From NCBI RefSeq assembly GCF_001816165.1, contig NZ_MDZC01000014.1, forward strand, positions 79,702 through 143,701: a stretch of 64,000 nt of DNA, read 5' to 3'. The DNA comes from Hymenobacter glacialis. GTDB lineage: Bacteria > Bacteroidota > Bacteroidia > Cytophagales > Hymenobacteraceae. The first letter of the stretch is position 1; each line of letters begins with the position of its first letter. Positions 1 to 8,851 of the stretch are shown here, piece after piece. The notes under the pieces are model-generated. The model did not search any database. It saw only the letters and a list, made by a program, of their open reading frames with translations, and was not told the DNA's origin. The translations under genes and the position numbers were made by a program.

Positions 1-856
1 CCAGCTGCTGCACCACGGCCGCCTGCCGCTGCGCGAGCGGCGCGTTCCGCAGCGGGTGCATAGGCGCAAAGAAGCCAAACAAAGCCCCCAGCGGCCCGGT
101 AGCCGGGGAGGCATCGTGAATTTCGCCCAGCGGCCCCAGCTGGCTGGCCCCAAACCCAGACCAGCCAGCTGCCCGCCAGAAAGGGGTGGCGTACACGGCC
201 ACCGCCTTCATCGAATAGGCCATCCAGGTGGGCACTTCCCGCAGCGCCTGCCGCAGCGCCGCCGGCAGCTCCGGCGCAAACTGCAGGCTGTGCGCCGCCA
301 GGCGCGGCGGCAGGGCCACTACCACCGCCGAACCCTGGTAGCTGCGCAGATTGCCATCAACCGCAACCTCCACCGTCACGGTTGGTTGGCCGGCCGGGGC
401 ATGCAGCCGCGTCACCTGCGCATTGAGCAGCAGGCTTTGAGTGGGCAGCTGCCGGGCCAGCGTGCGGCAGAGGGCTGCCGCCCCACCCGGCAGGCGCAGG
501 TACCCCGTGGAGCCGGACGGATGCTGCGGCAGGCGGTGCGTGCCCGCGGCCGTCTCGTAGGCCGTGGCGCCGGTGCTGGGCTGCACGAAGGGCTGCAGGC
601 CCAGTTCCCGGCACTGCGCCATCAGGTAGGGGTGATGCGACCAGCCCCAGGTGGCGCCCAGGTCCAGTCCTTCGGCTTCGGCCGAGCCGGGCAGCGCGGA
701 AACGGCCAGCGTGCGCCCGCCCACCCGGTCTCGGGCTTCGAGCACGAGCACCGGCCGGCCGGCCGCGTGCAGGGCCCGGGCCGCCGTGAGACCCGCCAGG
801 CCAGCGCCAATAACGATGATAGGCAGAGCCGGGGCTGTCAGAGATTCTTCTTTCAA
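1..856 (-). CDS. Flavin-containing amine oxidase / NAD(P)-FAD oxidoreductase, C-terminus cut by window edge
   Basis: About 285 codons on the minus strand run without a stop to base 1. The protein opens with an FAD-binding Rossmann fold: the GAGLAG loop lies about 17-22 residues from the proposed start, followed by VLVLEARDRVGGRT, where the Glu would bind the FAD ribose and the GGRT motif is typical of the monoamine oxidase / protoporphyrinogen oxidase superfamily. A later stretch (WGWSHHPYLM, then LPGGAAAL) fits the substrate and second FAD regions of this family. No ATG lies upstream of the Rossmann strand; TTG at 856 is the best in-frame start, since a TAG sits 17 codons further up. The family oxidises amines or related substrates with FAD, but the substrate cannot be read from the sequence. 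Family call is firm, exact function is not. Confidence 0.85.
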   Translation of the reverse strand, partial: MKEESLTAPALPIIVIGAGLAGLTAARALHAAGRPVLVLEARDRVGGRTLAVSALPGSAEAEGLDLGATWGWSHHPYLMAQCRELGLQPFVQPSTGATAYETAAGTHRLPQHPSGSTGYLRLPGGAAALCRTLARQLPTQSLLLNAQVTRLHAPAGQPTVTVEVAVDGNLRSYQGSAVVVALPPRLAAHSLQFAPELPAALRQALREVPTWMAYSMKAVAVYATPFWRAAGWSGFGASQLGPLGEIHDASPATGPLGALFGFFAPMHPLRNAPLAQRQAAVVQQL

Positions 857-1181
857 GGAGATGGTGTTTAGGCGCAAATAGCGCTAGGCAGCAGGGTGTG
901 GGTTACCGCTGCAAATTGGTTAGAAGCATACCGGCACAACTTCCCGAATGTTTCGACCGTCAGGAAGGAGCTGGGTTGCGGTTTTCGCCTGCGCAGGCTG
1001 CTGCAGACTGCCTGAAGGAGGTTGTTTTCCGGCTGCGGCTAGGCCGGCGGCTGGTGCTTTCCGGTAGCCAAAGGCCAGTCCCCACAGATAGTAAGGCTCC
1101 GGCGAACAGCAGCGCCGCGAGGCCGTATAGGGTAACAACTGAACTTCTTCGGTGACTACTTCACATTTAATCCTCCTTGAA
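857..1181. other. Intergenic region between divergent genes
   Basis: About 325 bases between the amine oxidase (minus) and the DUF2892 gene (plus). Open frames exist on both strands but none shows a recognisable domain, and one is simply antisense to the downstream gene. It presumably carries both promoters; I see no clear TAnnTTTG box. Confidence 0.5.
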
Positions 1182-1430
1182 ATGAAAGATTTCATTCGCT
1201 TGATTGCCTCTCCCGGCGGCCGCGCAGCCCGCATTGCCGTGGGTACCGGCCTCATTGGAACCGGCCTGGCCATGGGCCGCAAAGGCTGGGCCTTGTCGGT
1301 GCTGGGGCTGCTGCCCCTTTCCATGGGCGCATTCGACTGGTGCCTGCTGGCGCCGCTCAATGGCCTGCCCTTCGATGGGGCAAAAGTGCGCGCCGTACTC
1401 GGCTCCGGGGCCGCCGACTCAGACGAGTAG
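1182..1430 (+). CDS. DUF2892 (YgaP-type transmembrane domain) small membrane protein
   Basis: 82 residues. The pattern is that of the YgaP-type inner-membrane domain: a short amphipathic start (MKDFIRLIASPGGRAARI), a first hydrophobic helix around residues 18-32, a GRKGW turn, and a second helix around residues 36-56 ending in a conserved-looking CLLAPL. In YgaP this hairpin anchors a rhodanese, and stand-alone copies are common near sulfur genes, but here no rhodanese is fused. An in-frame ATG ten codons upstream (1152) exists; 1182 is preferred because it starts exactly where the family begins. The gene converges on the helicase, with a palindromic repeat between them. Confidence 0.75.
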   Translation: MKDFIRLIASPGGRAARIAVGTGLIGTGLAMGRKGWALSVLGLLPLSMGAFDWCLLAPLNGLPFDGAKVRAVLGSGAADSDE

Positions 1431-1496
1431 CCAGCGCTGCACGGTATCCGGGGCCGGCCTTTTAAGTACTCGTGCAGCCGTAAGCGAAAAAAGCAA

Positions 1497-1590
1497 ACCG
1501 TCATGCTGAGCCTGTCGAAGCATCTCTACCGCACCAGTAATTCAGTTACTACGGCGGTATAGATGCTTCGACAGGCTCAGCATGACGGTT
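1497..1590. repeat. Family A palindromic repeat, copy 1 (probable bidirectional terminator)
   Basis: Two complementary arms of about 36 bases (core GTCATGCTGAGC to CATCTCTACCGC) flank a short unique centre at roughly 1533-1553. A run of T follows the right arm (1589-1595). It lies between two convergent genes, so it could end transcription both ways. The same core recurs at six more places in the window. Confidence 0.85.
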
Positions 1591-1650
1591 TTTTTGGAAA
1601 CACGCTTTACTGTGCGGGACTGCCCAATTATGGTTAGTGTGTTTGGCTGC

Positions 1651-3693
1651 TCAAGCGGATACAAATCCGGTGACCGGGCCTGAATGCGTGAGCGTGAGCT
1701 GGTGCATGGCCCTGGTGCAAGCCACGTAAAGCATGCTTTTATCAACCTCCGTTTTATAATTTTGGGCCGAGGCGAAGGGCACAATCACAACGTCAAACTC
1801 CAGGCCTTTGGCCAGGTGGGCGGTGGTGATGATAATGCCCTCCTTGAAAAGCGTGGACTCGTCGGTGAGCAAGTAGATGCTGGCGGCGTCCAGCGCCGCG
1901 TGTACTTGCTCGGCCTGCCGCAGGGTCTTGCAGATGATGCCCATGGATTGGTTCTCGGAGCCCGGGAAGGCCGCCACCAGCCGCTGAATGCCCTGTAGCT
2001 CATCTGCTTCGCTCGCGAAACCCGCCACCACGGGCTCCTGCCCGTGCCGTTCCAACGGAATGATGTGCGGGTTGGGGGTGATGCGCTGGGTGAAGGCCGT
2101 AATCTCGACGGTGGAGCGGTAGCTGCGGTAGAGTTTCACCACATCGGCTTCCGGAAACACGCGCTCAATGGCTTCGGCCGATGAAGAGCTGTACGGGTTC
2201 ACCGTCTGGCTGACATCGCCCAGAATGGTTTTGTTGCACAAAAACAGGCGCGACAGCACCGCGTACTGCACGGGCGTGTAGTCCTGCATCTCGTCTACCA
2301 GCAAGTGCTTCACGTGAGCGTAGGTGCCAATGCCTTCCAGCCGCATGTGCAGGTAAATCAGGGCAAATACGTCGGCGTATTCCAGGGGCTGGCCGTGGTT
2401 ATGGCGAAGGAGCTCGGGCCGGCCCGCCCAGCGGAAAAAGTCGCGGTAGAGGTCCAGCACCTGGTGGAACCTGAACATGCGCGGAATGGCTTCGCCAATG
2501 CGCGATTTTTCCTGCCCGGTCAGCTTGCGGCGGGTGGCGTTGCGCACATAGGTGCGCACGTCCTCGGCCACCAGCGCAAACCGCTTCAGGAGCGGCACCC
2601 GGTGGTAGGTTTTGAAGCGGGCCAGCAAAAACGGCAGCGGCACGGTGAGGTTGCCCACCCGCAGCTCGGTCACCGTGAAGTAGGTGTTCTCCACGTGGAG
2701 CAGGTACTGGTTGAGCTGGCTGAGAAACTCGAACGACGACTTAAACCGGATGCGCTCAATAAACGCCGCGTTGTGGCTGTCGAGCAGCGCCGATACCTGC
2801 TCGAAAAAGGTCTGGAACTGGTACCGGTGGCCGAGCAGGTCGGCGGCCAGCTCCTCCATGCCCAGCTCCGGAATGTGCTCTTCGCCCAGCTCGGGCAGCA
2901 CGTTGGAAATGTAGTCGGCAAAGACTTTGTTGGGCGAGATGATGAGCACGTCCTTGGCCGCAATGGTCTCGCGGTAGCGGTAAAGCAGGAACGCAATGCG
3001 GTGCAGGGCAATGGAGGTTTTGCCCGAGCCGGCCACGCCCTGAATGACCATGACCGGCGCGGTTTCGTTGCGAATCACCGCGTTTTGGTCGCGCTGAATG
3101 GTCGCGACGATGTTCTTCATCTTGTCGTCGGACGACTTGGCCAGCTCACGCTGCAGCACGTCGTCGTGGATGTTCACGTCGTTTTCAATCATGAACTCCA
3201 GGCGGCCGTCCCGGATTTTGTACTGCCGCTTGCGGTCGATGGTGCCCTTCACCACGCCGGAAGGCGTGGTGAAGGAGGCATCGCCCAGCTCAAAGTCGTA
3301 GAACATAGACGACACCGGCGCCCGCCAATCGTAGATAAGGCCTCGGCGGTTCTCATCCATAAAGGAATACACCCCGATGTACACGGGCATGGTGTCCTGG
3401 CCCCGGGGTGCAAAGTCGATACGGCCAAAGTAGGGCGACTGCCCCAGCTTGAGGAGCTTCCGCTTCTGGCCCACGGCGGCTTCGCCGGTAAACGCCATGC
3501 GGTCGATGGATTGGCCGGCCGCCACCATATCCGCATCGTCCATGCCGGACTGGTGCTCGTGGATGTACTCCTTTTTCTCCCGCAGCTCCTCCGAATACTG
3601 CCGCACGGAGCCGTCTATCCGCCGAATGGCCAGCGTCAGCTTCTCCTTGATTTCTTCCAGGTATTCTTTCTCTTCCTGCTGCGTTGCGTTCAT
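1651..3693 (-). CDS. helD: HelD-like superfamily 1 helicase / RNA polymerase recycling ATPase
   Basis: 680 residues. The N-terminal 60 residues are charged and helical (EEKEYLEEIKEKLTLAIRR), like the coiled-coil arm that HelD inserts into RNA polymerase. Walker A GVAGSGKT is at residues 219-226, Walker B DEMQDY at 467-472, the motif V-like stretch TTAHLAKGLEFDVVIVPFA and the motif VI-like YVACTRAMHQLTLT near the C-terminus. This is the UvrD/Rep-type SF1 core. HelD family proteins use ATP to remove RNA polymerase from stalled complexes; the Escherichia coli relative is called DNA helicase IV. Length is slightly under the usual 700-780. No partner gene is adjacent. The assignment to HelD rather than to another UvrD-like helicase rests on the N-terminal arm and the YDWRAPVSSMFYDFE region before Walker A. 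Confidence 0.85.
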   Translation of the reverse strand: MNATQQEEKEYLEEIKEKLTLAIRRIDGSVRQYSEELREKKEYIHEHQSGMDDADMVAAGQSIDRMAFTGEAAVGQKRKLLKLGQSPYFGRIDFAPRGQDTMPVYIGVYSFMDENRRGLIYDWRAPVSSMFYDFELGDASFTTPSGVVKGTIDRKRQYKIRDGRLEFMIENDVNIHDDVLQRELAKSSDDKMKNIVATIQRDQNAVIRNETAPVMVIQGVAGSGKTSIALHRIAFLLYRYRETIAAKDVLIISPNKVFADYISNVLPELGEEHIPELGMEELAADLLGHRYQFQTFFEQVSALLDSHNAAFIERIRFKSSFEFLSQLNQYLLHVENTYFTVTELRVGNLTVPLPFLLARFKTYHRVPLLKRFALVAEDVRTYVRNATRRKLTGQEKSRIGEAIPRMFRFHQVLDLYRDFFRWAGRPELLRHNHGQPLEYADVFALIYLHMRLEGIGTYAHVKHLLVDEMQDYTPVQYAVLSRLFLCNKTILGDVSQTVNPYSSSSAEAIERVFPEADVVKLYRSYRSTVEITAFTQRITPNPHIIPLERHGQEPVVAGFASEADELQGIQRLVAAFPGSENQSMGIICKTLRQAEQVHAALDAASIYLLTDESTLFKEGIIITTAHLAKGLEFDVVIVPFASAQNYKTEVDKSMLYVACTRAMHQLTLTHSGPVTGFVSA

Positions 3694-3876
3694 CCCGGCT
3701 TGTCTTGGAAATACCCCTCAAAGGTGAGGTCAAATTTTGGGCTGAGGAAGCCTTGTGCGCATTTCCCCAAGGCGCATGACCCGTTGGCTAGTCAGTACAG
3801 CCGTCCAAAACGGACCTGACGAGCTCAGTCAGCGTCCGCGCACCATCAAGCAGGAGGTTTCACAACACCCTTTTGG

Positions 3877-5313
3877 TTAAACCACTACATACGTATCGTG
3901 CGGCTCCACTACCAGCGGGCGGTGCTGCGCCAGGTAGGCGCGCATGGCGGCCACGGCGTGGTGGCCGGTTTTTTGGCGGTTGTGGCCAAACTTGGGCGGC
4001 ACGCCCTGCGCGGTAATAAAGGCGGCCGAGTAGGTGCGGGCCGGGTCCAGCGCCTTGCCCTGCACAAATACGGCCTGCAGGCGGCTACCCTTGGGGTTTT
4101 CGACTTTGAAATAGGCCTTCAGGCCCAGGGTGCGCTTCACGTAGCCGCCCATCTGGTGCAGGGGCTGGTGGCTGTAGGTGCCTTCGAGGTTCTTTTCCAG
4201 CATCTCGTGCAGCTCGGCCCCCGTGAGTTCCACAGTCTGAATTTCGGGGTCCATGGGCACGAGGTCGTAGAGGTTGTTGAGCTGCACGGGGCCGGGCGCG
4301 ATGGGCGCGCCGTAGCGCCAGCCGTTGGAGAAATACAGGTCGGCCGGCACCAGGGCCTGCAGGCTGACCAGCAGAAAGTCATCGGCCGGGCACTCCACCG
4401 ACGTGAGGCGGTGCAGGCCGGTTTCGGTGGTGCCTACCACTTAATTGAGTGCGGCAAACGGCTCCAGCGCCGCTTCTATGCGGGCCTGCAGCGCCGCATC
4501 GGGGGCTATGCTTTCGCTGATTTCGTACAGCTCGTGGGTGTGCGAAACCACGCGCCCGCCTTCCACCGTGAGGGTGAGCTGGCCCAGAAATGAGCCGTGG
4601 GAGCCGGACTGAATCACCAGCGCGCCACCGGCCTCGAAGGGTTTGTAGAGCCGGTTGTGGGTGTGGCTGCTCAGGCACACGTCAATGCCGGGGCAGCCTT
4701 CGAGCAGGGCCACATCCTGCGGAAAGCCGCAGTGCGAAAGCAGGATTATCACGTCGGCACGCTCTGCGGTGCGGAGGCGCTGCACGTGGCCCGGCAGCTC
4801 GGCTACCCCGTTGGTGAAGCGCAGGCCGGTGCTGAAGTGGGCCGGCATCGTTTTGTCGACGATGGGGCAGGCCAGCCCGATAATGCCCACGCGCAGCCCC
4901 GCCGTTTCCAGCAGCAGCGTGGGCGCGTAGGCCAGTTCCCCGCTGTCCTGATGGTACACGTTGGCCGCCAGCAGTGGGTAGTTGAGCTGGCCCACCAACT
5001 CCTGAAGGCGGGCCGGGCCGTAGGCAAACTCCCAGTGGGCCGTCATGGCCGCAATGCCCAGCTCGTTGAGGATGGGGGGCAGGATGCCGCCCTCGGTAGC
5101 TACCACCGGCCGGGTGCCGTGGAAGGTGTCGCCGCCATCAAAAAGCAAGTGGTTGGGGTGCTGCGCCCGCAACTCGCGCAGGAGCGTGGCAATGCGGGCG
5201 TAGCCGCCGCAACGGCGGTATTCGAACCCCACAGGGCCGAAAAAGGCTTCCTGGTGGAGGTTCAGGTAGCCGTGCACATCGTTAAGCTGGAACAGGGTGA
5301 GGGTAGTAGCCAT
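3877..5313 (-). pseudogene. 5'-nucleotidase / 2',3'-cyclic phosphodiesterase family gene interrupted by one in-frame TAA
   Basis: One long frame encodes an N-terminal metallophosphoesterase domain (5313-4444, 290 residues, metal motifs NDVHGY, GGDTFHG and SSHTHNR) and a C-terminal 5_nucleotid_C domain (4440-3877, 187 residues). They are separated only by a TAA at 4443-4441; the next codon is GTG in the same frame. The sequence on each side (LEPFAALN, stop, VVGTTETGL) is what an unbroken family member has across the domain junction, so nothing is missing except the sense codon. There is no signal peptide, unlike the second homologue at 15175. The C-terminal half has a GTG placed to restart translation at once, so two separate polypeptides are conceivable. 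Alternatives are a true pseudogene, a sequencing error or readthrough. Confidence 0.75.
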
Positions 5314-5349
5314 AGCGTAGGGAAAAGGACGGGAAGGAAAATCAACATG

Positions 5350-6654
5350 CTAGCCGGCCGCTAGCCCAAGGAACCGAACAATGGTTGGCCGCTCGGCCGG
5401 GGCGGGGCGGGTACAGCTGCGGGGTGGCGAAGCAGCAACGTCTGTTTCCAGCGGCGGGCAGTACATGCGTCGCTGAATAATCAGCGCCGAAAGCACCGTA
5501 AGCCCGCTAATAGCCGCCAGGGCCGTCGAAAGCCCGAAAGCATCGGCCAGCAGGCCGGTGAGCAGCGCCCCGATGGCGTAGCCCGCATCGCGCCAGAGGC
5601 GGAAGATGCCTACGCTGCGCGCCCGCTGCGGGGCCGGCGCATACTCGGCCACGGCGGCCAGAAACGTGGGATACACCAGGGCCGTGCCCGCGCCCAGCAG
5701 CGCCGCCAGCGCCAGAAACATCGGGTAGGAAGAAGCAAACAGCATGGCCAGCAACACCACGCCCTGCAGCAGCATGCCCCAGAACAGCAGGTCTTTCTTG
5801 CAGAGCCGGTCGGAAAGCGGGCCGGTCAGGAGCTGGCCCAGCCCCCACACGGCCGGGTACACGGCGGCCACGGTGCCAATCTGCGTCAGGGTAAAGCCTT
5901 TAGTGGCCAGCAGCAGCGGCAGCAACCCCCACACCATGCCGTCGTTGAGGTTGTTGACGAGGCCGGCCTGCGTGACGGAGCCCAGGTTGCGGTGGCGCCA
6001 CGTTACATCCCAGAACGAGAGGCGCGGGCCCGCCGGCCCGGCCGGGGCCTGGGCGGCTTCCAGGGCCACGTGGGCGCGGGTGTCGCGCACCAGCAGGCTG
6101 CCCAGCAAACCCAGCACCGCCAGGCCAATGCCCAGGTAGAAGGGGTAGGGCCGCAGGCCATATTCGGTGGCCAGCCAGCCCGAGGCGAAGGCCGTAGCCG
6201 CCACGGCCAAATAGCCGGCCGACTCGTTTAGGCCCATGGCCAGCCCGCGCTGTTTCGGGCCCACCAAATCCATTTTCATCACTACCGTGCTCGACCAGGC
6301 CAGACCCTGGTTGAGGCCCAGCAGCACGTTGGCAAAAATCACCCAGCTCCAGCTGGGGGCCCAGAGCAGCAGCAGCGGCACCGGCAGCCCGAAGCCCCAA
6401 CCAATGAGCAGCAGGTTTTTGCGGCCCACTTTATTGGCCCAGGCCCCCGCGTAGTAGTTGGCCACAGCCTTGGTAAGGCCAAAAACGACGATGAACGCCA
6501 GAATAGCCGTGCGCGCCACCAACTGAAACTCCTGCTCGGCCAGCCGGGGCAGAATGGTGCGTTCCAGCCCCACCATGCCACCCACGAAGGCATTCACAAC
6601 AACCAGCAAGGTGAACTGCTGCCAGTTTTCGCGCAAGCCAAGCTTAGGTATCAT
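5350..6654 (-). CDS. MFS transporter
   Basis: 434 residues with about twelve hydrophobic segments in two halves, joined by a central hydrophilic loop around residues 190-225 (VRDTRAHVALEAAQ). The stretch GAWANKVGRKNLLLIGW between helices 2 and 3 is the major-facilitator signature (G-x3-D/N-x2-G-R-K/R), repeated more weakly in the second half as GPLSDRLCKKDLLFWG. It would be an inner-membrane secondary transporter; the substrate cannot be inferred. It lies 36 bases upstream of the broken nucleotidase gene and may share its transcript. The C-terminal tail of about 35 residues is Pro/Arg-rich and outside the family core. Confidence 0.88.
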   Translation of the reverse strand: MIPKLGLRENWQQFTLLVVVNAFVGGMVGLERTILPRLAEQEFQLVARTAILAFIVVFGLTKAVANYYAGAWANKVGRKNLLLIGWGFGLPVPLLLLWAPSWSWVIFANVLLGLNQGLAWSSTVVMKMDLVGPKQRGLAMGLNESAGYLAVAATAFASGWLATEYGLRPYPFYLGIGLAVLGLLGSLLVRDTRAHVALEAAQAPAGPAGPRLSFWDVTWRHRNLGSVTQAGLVNNLNDGMVWGLLPLLLATKGFTLTQIGTVAAVYPAVWGLGQLLTGPLSDRLCKKDLLFWGMLLQGVVLLAMLFASSYPMFLALAALLGAGTALVYPTFLAAVAEYAPAPQRARSVGIFRLWRDAGYAIGALLTGLLADAFGLSTALAAISGLTVLSALIIQRRMYCPPLETDVAASPPRSCTRPAPAERPTIVRFLGLAAG

Positions 6655-6693
6655 AGGGTAGGGCTAGGTAATAGAAATCAAGAAACTGAGAAA

Positions 6694-6797
6694 AAGGAAC
6701 GTCATGCTGAGCGCAGCCGAAGCATCTCTACCGCTTCGTTGAACGACTGCTACGAAGCGGTAGAGATGCTTCGACAGGCTCAGCATGACGTTCCTTG
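6694..6797. repeat. Family A palindromic repeat, copy 2
   Basis: Left arm begins AAGGAACGTCATGCTGAGC and the right arm ends with its complement. The centre (about 6740-6755) is unique. The arms differ slightly (GCGCAGCCG against GACAGGCTC next to the core), so the two arms have diverged. It separates the DsrE-like gene from the MFS gene, both on the minus strand. Confidence 0.85.
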
Positions 6798-6816
6798 TTT
6801 TGAAAATGAAAGCTGC

Positions 6817-7359
6817 CTACGGGTGCACCAGCGCCCAGCCATCAGCCTGGCGAATTATCAGCTCGCCGTTGCCGGTGGGCACGTAGGAGATGTAGGGCAG
6901 CATGTCGTCTTTGATCAGCTTGTGGGCTTTCATCGAGTTTTCGCATTGGGCCAGAATAACGCCGGCCTGCTGCAAAGCCAGCACGTCGGCCTCGTAGGGC
7001 TGGTTTTTCTTGAACACCACCGTGCCGCCGCTGAACACGACCAACTGCAGCTCCAGCTTGCCTTTCAGGCGCGGGTCGTCCAGGGCGTTTTTCATGTTGC
7101 GCAGGGTTTGGCCAATGAGCTTGGGGTCGCTGCTATCGAGCTGATACACGGCCCGGTAGTGCTTTTTGGTGGCCGGTGCGCCCTGGAAAGTGGCTGCTTT
7201 GGCTGCCACGGCGGCGTTGGGCGGCGTGAGAACGGGGGCGGGAGTTGCTGGTGCCGTTGGAGGCGTAGCATCCGGCGTGGTTTGGGCGTGAGCAGCAGTG
7301 CTCGTACCAATGGTGGCCACCAGGGCAGCGGCAGCGAGCAGGCGGGATAGGGAGTTCAT
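6817..7359 (-). CDS. Secreted DsrE/DsrF-like protein
   Basis: 180 residues. A signal peptide (MNSLSRLLAAAALVATIG, cleavage near AHA-Q) is followed by a Pro/Ala/Thr-rich linker to about residue 55 and then a DsrE-like fold: YRAVYQLDSSDPKLIGQTL, KNALDD, LELQLVVFSGGTVVFKK, and VILAQCENSMKAHKL. The Cys in LAQCENS is at the usual DsrE cysteine position. DsrE-type proteins handle persulfide sulfur, and secreted members often sit with thiosulfate and sulfide oxidation genes. Here it is the last gene of the minus-strand sulfur locus. An ATG ten codons upstream exists, but the chosen start gives a clean signal peptide. Confidence 0.78.
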   Translation of the reverse strand: MNSLSRLLAAAALVATIGTSTAAHAQTTPDATPPTAPATPAPVLTPPNAAVAAKAATFQGAPATKKHYRAVYQLDSSDPKLIGQTLRNMKNALDDPRLKGKLELQLVVFSGGTVVFKKNQPYEADVLALQQAGVILAQCENSMKAHKLIKDDMLPYISYVPTGNGELIIRQADGWALVHP

Positions 7360-7378
7360 CGGCGGGCAGGAAAAGACG

Positions 7379-8845
7379 TTAGAAATCATAGTTCACTATC
7401 AGGTTCAGGTGGTGCATATCCACCTTGTTTGCCACGAAGCGGGCTTCGCCGTAGGTGTCGCCCAGCGAGGCTTTATAAAGATAGAGAACCTGGCCGCGCA
7501 ACCCTTTGGCCCAGCCGCGAAACGGGTAGCTGAGGGAGGAGTTGAGTTGGCTGTACGAAGGCATGCCGTACTTGTTGAGGCGAAAATCCTTCACGTCGGG
7601 CAGGTAATACTGGCCGTAGCCGACTTCCGCCTTCAGGCCCGGCGCGGCTGGCACCGCATAGCTGGCCAGTAGCATCGCGGCATCGAGGCCCCCGTAGCCT
7701 TCCTGCCGCTCGCGGGGCAAAAAGGTGTAGAACGGCTCGCGGCCCCACTCGCGTGGAAACAGAAAGCGCCCCGTGCGGGCGATGCGGGTGTAGTTGGCGC
7801 TCAGGCTCCAGGGGCCGCGCTGCGCGCCCAGGCGGGCGCTTAGGGCGTGAGCCTGGCGACCGGGGGCGCTGTAGGCCAGGCGTGGGTCGGCGTTGCCGCC
7901 GTGGCCCACCGTGCGCTGGTAATGGTACTGCGCGCCCAGCGTGAGCTGGCCCGCGCCCACGGCCCGGCCGGTGGTCAGCTCCGTGAACAGGCTGTTGAAG
8001 AGGTTGTCGGCGTAGTAGTTCCAGGCCTGCACGCGGGTACGCTCTCCCAGCTGCCGGCTAACGCCCAGCACGCCCAGGCCCCGACTGCTCAGGTTGCCGG
8101 CGTACAGGGCGCGCTTGCCGGTTTCGTCCACGCCGGTAGGATAGAGGCCGATGGAGCGGGCCACCGACGCCCACTCCGAGGTGGAGCGCACGGCCATGTG
8201 CGTAAGCCAGCCCGCCGTGATGCGGGTGCGGGCCAACTCATTCACTTCCAGCCACAGGCCCTGCTCGTAGTTGGGGCTCAGCCGTCCATCCTGCGGATTG
8301 ACCAGGGGCGTGACCAGCAGCTGCCGGCCAAATGTGGCCACCGACTTCCGCCAGCGGTAGCGCACAAACAGCTCCTCGGGCCGGCCCGTGAGCCGGCGGC
8401 GGGCGGGGTTATTCACATCAAACAGGCCCACTTCGTAGCGGTTCACCGTCCCGGTGGCCGCGTCGGGCGTGGCCAGGTCGTTGGAAGCCAGATTCACCCA
8501 GAAAAAGCCCCCCGCACCCACCGAAAACCCATGCAGCGGGGCCGTTTCGAATCGTGCGCCCGCCCCCAGTCCGTTGGCGTAGTAATCTGGCAGGGTGTCC
8601 TGGTTGCGGGTGGCCATGAAGTAGTTGCGCACCCGCCCGTGCCACTGTCCCCGCCCAAATGCTTCGGCAAGGGTGCGGGCCGGCAGCGTATCAGCTTTGG
8701 CCGGTTGGCCAGAAGCGAGGGCGGGCGACAGCAAGGGCTGGCCGGTGGTAGGCGGTGCCGGAACGGGTTCGGCCTGTTGAGCCTGCCCGGCAATGGGCAC
8801 CAGCAACAGGGCAGCCACTCCAAAACGCAAAAGGGAATGTGTCAA
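7379..8845 (-). CDS. Outer-membrane porin, OprD-like
   Basis: 488 residues. A signal peptide ends near GQAQQ (residue 22), followed by a Pro-rich spacer and then alternating amphipathic strands rich in Tyr, Gly and Arg to a C-terminal Phe (LNLIVNYDF), the usual outer-membrane barrel end. The early GRVRNYFMATRN stretch, the GRQLLVTPLVNPQDGR stretch and the GKRALYAGNLSSRGLG region fit OprD-family channels. No ATG is available near the signal peptide; TTG at 8845 is the likely start, six bases after the cytochrome stop codon, which suggests coupled translation. In this locus it could let thiosulfate or another anion into the periplasm for the cytochrome, but that is inference from position. Confidence 0.75.
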   Translation of the reverse strand: MTHSLLRFGVAALLLVPIAGQAQQAEPVPAPPTTGQPLLSPALASGQPAKADTLPARTLAEAFGRGQWHGRVRNYFMATRNQDTLPDYYANGLGAGARFETAPLHGFSVGAGGFFWVNLASNDLATPDAATGTVNRYEVGLFDVNNPARRRLTGRPEELFVRYRWRKSVATFGRQLLVTPLVNPQDGRLSPNYEQGLWLEVNELARTRITAGWLTHMAVRSTSEWASVARSIGLYPTGVDETGKRALYAGNLSSRGLGVLGVSRQLGERTRVQAWNYYADNLFNSLFTELTTGRAVGAGQLTLGAQYHYQRTVGHGGNADPRLAYSAPGRQAHALSARLGAQRGPWSLSANYTRIARTGRFLFPREWGREPFYTFLPRERQEGYGGLDAAMLLASYAVPAAPGLKAEVGYGQYYLPDVKDFRLNKYGMPSYSQLNSSLSYPFRGWAKGLRGQVLYLYKASLGDTYGEARFVANKVDMHHLNLIVNYDF

Positions 8846-8851
8846 CGCGAG

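Noticed and set aside
920..1504. 194-codon frame antisense to the DUF2892 gene
   Set aside because: It covers the opposite strand of a supported gene and its translation has no family pattern.
2305..3819. 504-codon open frame on the plus strand antisense to the helicase
   Set aside because: It is a shadow of the GC-rich helicase; the translation has no recognisable domain, while the minus-strand frame has Walker A and B motifs.
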